A program made the translations under genes and the position numbers. From contig DAOUXE010000095.1 of assembly GCA_030666765.1 (NCBI GenBank), positions 1 through 5,639 of the forward strand: DNA of 5,639 bases, in the 5' to 3' direction. Positions 1 to 5,639 of the stretch are shown here, in pieces; positions within the stretch are counted from its first letter, which is position 1, and every line of letters begins with the position of its first letter. The notes beneath the pieces were generated by a model. That model had not been told where the DNA came from. It did no database searches and saw only the letters and a list, made by a program, of their open reading frames with translations. The stretch comes from Methanosarcinales archaeon. GTDB lineage: Archaea > Halobacteriota > Methanosarcinia > Methanosarcinales > Methanogasteraceae.

Positions 1-30
1 CCAAGCTTATTCTACGAAGGTAGCCCGAAA

Positions 31-2586
31 CTAAACGATACTTTGCCAGCCAATAATTCTCTTCTTGCTGACTTTGACTAGTTTACCAGATAGTTCTTCG
101 GCATCAGCCGCAGCCAGATCGGCTTGTGTCTTTATGCCTGCCGCTTGCAGCTGCTTTGCAATTGCATCTCCGATGCCTGCGACATCAGTCAAGCCCCCTT
201 TCTTCCCTTTCCCTGCCGCTGCTTTTTTACTTTTACTTTTACTTTTAGCACCGGTTTTCCTGCTCGTTTTGCCGCCTTTGGTCTTGGCACTCTCCTTGTT
301 CTTCTGTAGCTCGATGAAACTACAGTACGGGCATCCGATCTCCCAGGGGCGGGCGCCCTCCCGCACGACATGGACGTGATGCAAGCCTTTGTGCATCTCG
401 CAGGTCGTATCGGTTATGACCAGTTCGCCGTACCGCGGTGGCGGCAGCGGCAGCGTGAACTTGCAACTCTCATCCTGATTGGTGCACTTGATGAACCTGC
501 CACCGCTTCTCGACATCTTGGCTACGAGATCGGATCCGCATTCAGGGCAGGGTCCGACCACCGGATCGTTTCCGGCTTTTTCGGCTTCTTCCCACTTCAG
601 CTGGTTGCAATACGGGCATCCTACATCGATCGGTCGTTTTCCAGCTCTTGCGATCATCAGGTGGTGCAGATTATGATCCTCGCAGACCTTGTCAGTAACG
701 ATCACCATCCCGTACTTCGAGGACGGAATCGAGAGCGCGAACTTGCAGTCGGGATAGCCGGTACATCCGATGAACATGCCGAACCGTGATGGGCGCACCA
801 CCATATCAGCGCCGCATTTAGGGCATGGACCGACCACGGTGTCAGTGTAGAGCCCGTCGCGCAAGCCCTCTGCGATCCTCTCCTTGTTCGTCACCAGATC
901 ATCAAAAATGGAATCGAGCATCTCTTTTGACTCTGTTATCACAGCGTCTTCGGTTATCTTCCCGTCTGCGATGTTGGACATGTCTCCTTCGAGTTTACTC
1001 GTCATGTCAGGGACGACAACCATCTTTGCATACTTCTCAAGCGTGTCAACTACTGAATAGGCGGTCTTCGTCGGCTGGATTGGAGTTCCGTGAACGTACG
1101 CCCGATCATATAACTTCTGGATGATCTCATGCCTGGTCGATTTCGTTCCAAGCCCCAGATCCTCCATCACCTTTATAAGTCTTGCCTGACCGTATCTTCC
1201 AGGCGGTTTCGTAGTCTTGCTCTCCGTCTCAAACTTCTCGATGCCGAGCACCTGTCCTGCTTTCAGATCAGGCAGTATCCGGTCATCTGATTCGTGATAC
1301 GGGTAGTAGTATCGCCATCCGGGCTCAACGAGGACTGCGCCGTTTGCGACAAAATCCTCTTCTTTTATATCGATAATGACTCGAAGCGTCTTCCAGATAG
1401 CCGAATCTGCGAACGTAGCAAAGAATCTGCGAACAACAAGTTCGTAAACCTTCCATTCATCGTCTTTCAACTGTTTTCTGGTTGCAAGCGATGCAGGATG
1501 TATCGGCGGGTGGTCGGTACTCTCTTTTTTTCCGGAAGTCGGCTTGAGTGGTTTCTTAAGCAATTTCGAGGCATACTCCCCGAATTCGCTTTTGAGAAAC
1601 ATCGATACAAGCTCTTTAAGGTCAAGACTCTCCGGATAAACCGTGTTGTCGGTCCGGGGATAGGATATGAATCCGTTTGTATACAGGCTCTCTGCGATCC
1701 GCATCGCATTCGCGGGACTGAGTCCGATTCTGCTCGCGGCCCTTATGAATTCGGTGGTGTTAAATGGAGTTGGCGGGTTTTCTGTCCGTTTCCCCTTCTT
1801 CACATCGGAAACTGTCCCCTCCTTCGCACTCATAACCTTTGAAAGTACCTGATCGAACTCTTCCTTATCCCAGAAGCGACCCTTCCTGTGCTTCGACGTA
1901 AACCCCTCCTTGTGGGCTGCGTAGAGTTCCCAGTACGGTTTAGGGACGAACGCTTCCCGCTCCTTCTCCCGATCCACGATCAGGGCAAGGGTCGGGGATT
2001 GAACCCTTCCTACGGATAGGAACCGCTTTCCGAGCCGCTTTGAGGTGACTGAGAGGTATCTTGTCAGTGCGGCGCCCCATACTAGATCGATGACCTGGCG
2101 CGACTCCCCTGCCGCTGCAAGGTTGAAATCGATCTCTGTAAGATTTTTAAATGTGTTCTTGATCTCGCTTGGTGTGATTGCGCTGTATCGTGCCCTGTCT
2201 GCTTTGATCTTTGGATGTGCCCCTTTTACTATGTTTAGAGCCTCTACACCGATCAATTCCCCTTCCCGGTCATAATCGGTCGCTATCGTTACGGTATCTG
2301 CTTTTTTTCCGAGTGTCTTGAGTGCGGACACGATCTTGGTATTTCTCCTGTCCGGGACTGTTACGATATCCGCATGGATGAGATCGCGTGCATCGGTCTT
2401 CTGCCAGCTATTGTATTCCTCAGGAAAATCGACGCCGACCACATGCCCGCTCAGCCCGATTACCACCTCATCCCCTGATCCGTACGTGTTCACCCCGTTT
2501 ACCCGGACCATCTTTGAGGCACTGCCAAAGAGGATGCCTGCGATTCTCTTTGCAGTATTGTGTTTCTCTGTGATGATCAGATGCAT
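31..2586 (-). CDS. topA: DNA topoisomerase I, archaeal type IA, with duplicated C-terminal zinc modules and HhH tail
   Basis: Type IA topoisomerase (851 aa) that relaxes negatively supercoiled DNA through a transient 5'-phosphotyrosine link. Seen: an N-terminal TOPRIM domain with E7 (in ITEKHN) and the DxDxE triad D104/D106/E108 in ATDYDREGE; the block SVGRVQSPTLALIVDRE (191-207); the active-site motif FISYPRTDN with catalytic Y309 and R311; DHPPIHP (358-364); and the PPGRYGQARL block with the following LGLGTKSTRHEII segment (461-489). The C-terminus holds two similar Cys/His modules (about 584-660 and 676-755), a Lys/Ser-rich linker (764-797) and a helix-hairpin-helix domain (798-851, core DVAGIGDAIAKQL). 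The start MHLIITEKHN matches the usual beginning of archaeal TopA, and a TATA box lies 27 bases upstream. The gene lies downstream of cofE on the same strand, but the gap and promoter suggest separate transcription. Archaeal type IA enzymes are sometimes named topoisomerase III; the family is certain, the name conventional. Confidence 0.96.
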   Translation of the reverse strand: MHLIITEKHNTAKRIAGILFGSASKMVRVNGVNTYGSGDEVVIGLSGHVVGVDFPEEYNSWQKTDARDLIHADIVTVPDRRNTKIVSALKTLGKKADTVTIATDYDREGELIGVEALNIVKGAHPKIKADRARYSAITPSEIKNTFKNLTEIDFNLAAAGESRQVIDLVWGAALTRYLSVTSKRLGKRFLSVGRVQSPTLALIVDREKEREAFVPKPYWELYAAHKEGFTSKHRKGRFWDKEEFDQVLSKVMSAKEGTVSDVKKGKRTENPPTPFNTTEFIRAASRIGLSPANAMRIAESLYTNGFISYPRTDNTVYPESLDLKELVSMFLKSEFGEYASKLLKKPLKPTSGKKESTDHPPIHPASLATRKQLKDDEWKVYELVVRRFFATFADSAIWKTLRVIIDIKEEDFVANGAVLVEPGWRYYYPYHESDDRILPDLKAGQVLGIEKFETESKTTKPPGRYGQARLIKVMEDLGLGTKSTRHEIIQKLYDRAYVHGTPIQPTKTAYSVVDTLEKYAKMVVVPDMTSKLEGDMSNIADGKITEDAVITESKEMLDSIFDDLVTNKERIAEGLRDGLYTDTVVGPCPKCGADMVVRPSRFGMFIGCTGYPDCKFALSIPSSKYGMVIVTDKVCEDHNLHHLMIARAGKRPIDVGCPYCNQLKWEEAEKAGNDPVVGPCPECGSDLVAKMSRSGGRFIKCTNQDESCKFTLPLPPPRYGELVITDTTCEMHKGLHHVHVVREGARPWEIGCPYCSFIELQKNKESAKTKGGKTSRKTGAKSKSKSKKAAAGKGKKGGLTDVAGIGDAIAKQLQAAGIKTQADLAAADAEELSGKLVKVSKKRIIGWQSIV
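229..246. repeat. Tandem hexamer repeat (3 x ACTTTT) inside topA
   Basis: Three perfect consecutive copies of ACTTTT on the plus strand (AAAAGT on the coding strand) encode alternating Lys-Ser in the basic linker of TopA before its helix-hairpin-helix domain. Because the unit is 6 bp, gain or loss of copies would change linker length without a frameshift. It is probably just low-complexity coding sequence for a charged, flexible and possibly DNA-contacting linker. Confidence 0.7.
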
Positions 2587-2608
2587 GATGCCATGTTATT
2601 GATGCGTG

Positions 2609-2617
2609 ATATTTATA
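2609..2617 (-). promoter_or_regulatory. TATA box of topA
   Basis: Read on the minus strand the sequence is ATAAATAT preceded by CCT, a strong archaeal TATA-box match in a 97-base gap that is otherwise fairly GC-rich. Its centre lies 27 bases before the topA ATG. Archaeal transcription usually begins about 25-27 bases from the TATA centre, so the mRNA would start at or next to the start codon (leaderless). No Shine-Dalgarno sequence precedes the ATG, which agrees with this. I see no convincing hairpin terminator for cofE in the same gap, so some read-through from cofE is possible. Confidence 0.65.
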
Positions 2618-2685
2618 GGTTACGCGGCGGATGGGCTGTCAAGTTAGGCGAATCGTAATCCATTTATCCGCAAAATCCCCTGGAA

Positions 2686-3435
2686 TCAGCCGCGTACAAG
2701 CGCGTCCCGGACCACATCGTCAGATTCAGGGAAGTAGAGCTCTCTAACCCCTTCTGCTTTTACATAGAAATCAAGCCCACGAACCACAACGACCGGCGTG
2801 CCGTCAGACCCCTCCCCAAAGAGCAGGTTTGCTGTTGCAGCGATCTCGTCCACGATCGCCTCGTTCGCCACTTCAAGCACGTTACCAAAGAGATCGCGCG
2901 ATCCGCGCCAGTCCCTGGTCGGAGTGATCCCTGAGATCCCGATTGCAACCCCGATCTGCCCGCCACGGAACGCACGCCCGTTGGTGTCTGTGATGATCAC
3001 GCTAACGGTCTTAGCAGTAATGGAGAATATAGCTTCCCTGATGTTTTTTGCGCTTCCGTCAGGATCCTCTGGCAGCAGTACAATCCGGCCGGAATCGATA
3101 TTCGATCCATCGATGCCAGCGTTCACACAGATGTTGTCGTTTCGGGTCTTCACGAGGAGAAACGGCGACTCCAGAATGATATCTTCACTCTCGTCGAGAA
3201 CCGCCTGAACAACTCTGGGATCGCCTTCATTTCGCTCTGCGATTGTGATAGCGCGGTTAGACGGCGCAATGGCCGCAAGTGGAGTAACCCTACCCTCCGC
3301 CTTTGCAACGACTGTGGACGCGATGACTACGATGTCGTGGTCGCAGAGGCGGATATTCTTGCAGATGATCTCTGCAAGGTCATCCCCCCTCTCAACAAGC
3401 GGGATATCCGGAACAGTGAATGCGTTGAAATGCAT
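2686..3435 (-). CDS. cofE: Coenzyme F420-0:L-glutamate ligase (CofE)
   Basis: GTP- and divalent-metal-dependent cytoplasmic ligase that adds gamma-linked L-glutamate to the lactyl-phosphate side of F420-0, giving F420-1 and then F420-2. The 249-aa length equals that of characterised archaeal stand-alone CofE; there is no C-terminal nitroreductase-like FbiB domain as in actinobacteria. Seen: GDDLAEII (17-24) near the N-terminus, TVVAKAEGR (41-49), NAGIDGSN (105-112, with D109), ITDTNGRAFRGGQIGVAIG (148-166, with D150/T151 as expected metal ligands), DWRGSRDLFG (175-184) and a C-terminal GTPVVVVRG segment (212-220). The start is set by alignment of MHFNAFTVPDIPL with the family N-terminus. It diverges from glpX across a 124-base gap, and topA follows 97 bases downstream. 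No clear Shine-Dalgarno site. The family assignment is secure. Confidence 0.95.
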   Translation of the reverse strand: MHFNAFTVPDIPLVERGDDLAEIICKNIRLCDHDIVVIASTVVAKAEGRVTPLAAIAPSNRAITIAERNEGDPRVVQAVLDESEDIILESPFLLVKTRNDNICVNAGIDGSNIDSGRIVLLPEDPDGSAKNIREAIFSITAKTVSVIITDTNGRAFRGGQIGVAIGISGITPTRDWRGSRDLFGNVLEVANEAIVDEIAATANLLFGEGSDGTPVVVVRGLDFYVKAEGVRELYFPESDDVVRDALVRG

Positions 3436-3473
3436 GATTATACAACTCGGATGTAAAGATGAACGGTGTTAGT

Positions 3474-3481
3474 TCTTAAAA
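3474..3481 (-). promoter_or_regulatory. Possible TATA-like element of cofE
   Basis: On the minus strand this reads TTTTAAGA, the best TATA-like stretch at a workable distance upstream of cofE. Its centre is about 43 bases before the ATG, so a transcript starting 25-27 bases downstream would have a leader of roughly 16 bases without an evident Shine-Dalgarno site. The match is weak. CTTTACAT (3451-3458) and TGTATAAT (3437-3444) are also AT-rich but lie too near the start codon to act as its TATA box. Confidence 0.3.
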
Positions 3482-3491
3482 CCCGCGCGAC

Positions 3492-3513
3492 CCGCCACCG
3501 CGATCCCTGGCGG
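3492..3513. promoter_or_regulatory. Inverted repeat in the cofE/glpX divergent promoter region (candidate operator)
   Basis: A perfect 6-bp inverted repeat, CCGCCA then 10 bases then TGGCGG. The half-site centres are 16 bp apart, about one and a half helical turns. It sits between the two putative divergent TATA elements (3474-3481 leftward, 3527-3536 rightward), where a dimeric regulator could affect one or both genes. This GC-rich patch contrasts with the AT-rich flanks. A 6-bp match can arise by chance, so regulatory function is inference. Confidence 0.3.
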
Positions 3514-3526
3514 TAAACGAATCGAC

Positions 3527-3536
3527 AAAGTTATAG
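3527..3536 (+). promoter_or_regulatory. TATA-like element of the glpX-mptN operon
   Basis: AAAGTTATAG lies with the centre of its TTATAG part about 27 bases before the ATG at 3560. That is the same spacing seen for topA and again implies a transcript beginning at or within a few bases of the start codon. It would place the alternative GTG at 3551 outside or at the very edge of the mRNA, supporting the ATG as the true start. The match to consensus is moderate. Confidence 0.5.
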
Positions 3537-3559
3537 TTCGCAGAAACAGAGTGTCACCC

Positions 3560-4666
<1,107 letters not shown>

Positions 4667-4668
4667 CA

Positions 4669-5526
4669 ATGAATATTGGCATTGCAATAACTGACCAGAA
4701 CGACTGGACCGCCCGCGCTCTTGTCAGGTCGGTACGGAAGCGGGGCGCAGAGCCGGTCCCGTTCAGGTTGAGCGAGATCGCATCGTACGCGTTTGATTGT
4801 TCCGCACTAGGTGACGTAGATGCCGTCATCGTGCGCGATCTCGGTGCTGGCGCATTCGAGGAAGTCTCATTCAAGTTTGACCTGTTGCGAATCCTTGAAA
4901 AGAATATACCGGTAATAAACACGTCAGAATCGATTCAGAACGCTGCAAACAAGTACTATTCACTCCATCTGTTGAAAAAGGCAGGTCTTCCAGTGCCGGA
5001 GACGGTTGTCACCTCTGATGTCGATGTTGCGATGGATACGTTCGATAGGTGGGGCGAGACAGTTACAAAACCGATCTATGGGTATAAAGGTATCGGAATC
5101 AGACGTTTCCAGAGCGGTTCTGACCTCTGTGACTTAAATCGCGAAACAGCAGAAGAGATACTCTCTGAAAGGGGCGTACTGTATCTTCAGGAGTTCATAC
5201 CGCTTGAGAGGGATATACGGGCATTCGTTGTAGGAGACCATGTCGCTGGCGCGATCTATCGGTACGCCCGGAACGGATGGATCACCAACCTGAGCCAGGG
5301 CGGAAAACCAGAGCGGTGTGTGCTTAATTCAGAGCAGGAAGAGGTGGTTATTCTGGCATCCGAGGTTATCGGCACCGCTTTTGCAGGCGTGGACATCGCG
5401 GAAACCGATGACGGTTTTCTGATCCTTGAGGTCAATGGCACGCCATCAGGGAAAGGGATATACGACGCGTGTGGCGCGGATGTCACCAGGGATATCGTGG
5501 ATCACCTGATCTCAATCTCGGGTTAG
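4669..5526 (+). CDS. mptN: RimK-family ATP-grasp alpha-L-glutamate ligase, probably tetrahydromethanopterin:alpha-L-glutamate ligase
   Basis: ATP-grasp ligase of 285 aa, close to the roughly 290 aa of methanogen MptN and CofF. MptN adds alpha-linked glutamate to tetrahydromethanopterin, giving tetrahydrosarcinapterin; CofF caps F420 with an alpha-linked glutamate. Seen: an N-terminal pre-ATP-grasp domain beginning MNIGIAITD; the linker NTSESIQNAANKYYSLHLL (84-102) then GLPVPET (106-112); the ATP-binding TKPIYGYKGIGI (133-144, with K134); YLQEFIP (172-178); RDIRAFVVGD (181-190); GVDIAE (240-245); and the Mg-binding LEVNGTPSGKG (253-263, with E254 and N256). The ATG lies 2 bases after the glpX stop with no strong Shine-Dalgarno, so translation is probably coupled to glpX. 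The family is certain. The substrate is inferred: cofE nearby makes CofF possible, and RimK or LysX/ArgX-like roles are less likely. Confidence 0.75.
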   Translation: MNIGIAITDQNDWTARALVRSVRKRGAEPVPFRLSEIASYAFDCSALGDVDAVIVRDLGAGAFEEVSFKFDLLRILEKNIPVINTSESIQNAANKYYSLHLLKKAGLPVPETVVTSDVDVAMDTFDRWGETVTKPIYGYKGIGIRRFQSGSDLCDLNRETAEEILSERGVLYLQEFIPLERDIRAFVVGDHVAGAIYRYARNGWITNLSQGGKPERCVLNSEQEEVVILASEVIGTAFAGVDIAETDDGFLILEVNGTPSGKGIYDACGADVTRDIVDHLISISG

Positions 5527-5537
5527 GTGCCGCAGGT

Positions 5538-5571
5538 AATAGCTTCGGAGATATCGATCTCCTTTGTTATT
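5538..5571 (+). terminator. Two-part hairpin with T-rich stretch after mptN
   Basis: The inner stem GGAGAT (5547-5552) pairs perfectly with ATCTCC (5557-5562) around the 4-base loop ATCG. Across a 3x3 internal loop, an outer stem AATAGC (5538-5543) pairs with GTTATT (5566-5571), with one G-T wobble. The 3' arm overlaps a T-rich run (TTTGTTATTT, 5563-5572). Starting 12 bases after the mptN stop, it is a reasonable end of the glpX-mptN transcript. Archaeal termination depends mainly on the T-rich tract, so the stem may serve RNA stability or 3'-end processing instead. Confidence 0.45.
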
Positions 5572-5603
5572 TGGCTCAATCATCATTCGTTCACATTCTA
5601 CAT

Positions 5604-5612
5604 ACATATTTA
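5604..5612 (+). promoter_or_regulatory. TATA-like element near the right edge, probably for a gene beyond the window
   Basis: ACATATTTA lies in an AT-rich stretch after the mptN hairpin and would give a plus-strand start near 5636, about 3 bases before the window ends. The GAGGTG at 5616-5621 resembles a Shine-Dalgarno core, but no start codon follows within the window. A small inverted repeat, GTGG-AAAAA-CCAC (5619-5631), lies just after it. On the minus strand the same bases read TAAATATG, so direction is not settled. Confidence 0.25.
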
Positions 5613-5639
5613 GCTGAGGTGGAAAAACCACGAGATTAC

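Noticed and set aside
1..30. Sequence downstream of the topA stop
   Set aside because: Too short, with no T-rich tract or hairpin to call a terminator and no gene start.
1294..1842. Plus-strand open frame of 182 codons opposite topA
   Set aside because: It lies wholly antisense to a well-conserved core of topA and its translation shows no domain or coherent composition; it is a shadow of the real gene.
2618..2660. Imperfect inverted repeat (GGTTACG / CGTAATC) upstream of topA
   Set aside because: A long spacer of about 29 bases and a wobble pair make it weak; no function can be supported beyond chance.
3551..3559. In-frame GTG start of glpX 9 bases upstream of the ATG
   Set aside because: No Shine-Dalgarno site precedes it, and the TATA-like element at 3527-3536 places transcription start near 3557-3560, so the ATG at 3560 is the better start.
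5512..5586. Minus-strand 24-codon ORF (starts MMIEPNNKGD) with a TATA-like TAAATATG about 25 bases upstream
   Set aside because: The promoter spacing is suggestive, but the ORF is very short, overlaps the mptN 3' end and its terminator hairpin, and has no recognisable protein character. Chance is more likely.

Overview
The window comes from an archaeon with methanogen-type C1 metabolism. This rests on an archaeal-type DNA topoisomerase I, an F420-0:L-glutamate ligase (CofE), a RimK-family ATP-grasp ligase best read as the tetrahydromethanopterin glutamate ligase (MptN), and AT-rich TATA-type promoters with no clear Shine-Dalgarno sites. The class II (GlpX-type) fructose-1,6-bisphosphatase together with a glutamylated-pterin ligase points to Methanosarcinales or relatives, including ANME-2-like lineages. 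That placement is inference and the genus cannot be fixed from this sequence.

Layout: two transcription units diverge from the short intergenic region 3436-3559. Leftward (minus strand) run cofE (2686-3435) and then topA (31-2586). They are separated by 97 non-coding bases that hold a good TATA box for topA, so topA probably has its own promoter. Rightward (plus strand) run glpX (3560-4666) and mptN (4669-5526), separated by only 2 bases and almost certainly co-transcribed. A two-part hairpin followed by T-rich sequence lies just after mptN, and the last ~40 bases resemble a promoter for a gene outside the window. The divergent region holds a plausible TATA box for each direction and a 6+6 bp inverted repeat between them.

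How the genes fit together: CofE adds the glutamate tail to the redox cofactor F420. MptN (or possibly CofF) adds glutamate to tetrahydromethanopterin (or to F420). GlpX makes fructose-6-phosphate in gluconeogenesis. The divergent block therefore combines maturation of C1 and redox coenzymes with a gluconeogenic step, while TopA is a DNA housekeeping enzyme. All four reading frames are intact, with their expected catalytic motifs.

I see no mobile element, CRISPR array, RNA gene, defence cassette or other clearly novel system. The observations worth a second look are modest: a duplicated zinc/histidine module in TopA, TATA-to-ATG distances that imply leaderless mRNAs, the inverted repeat in the divergent promoter, and the substrate ambiguity of the ATP-grasp ligase.
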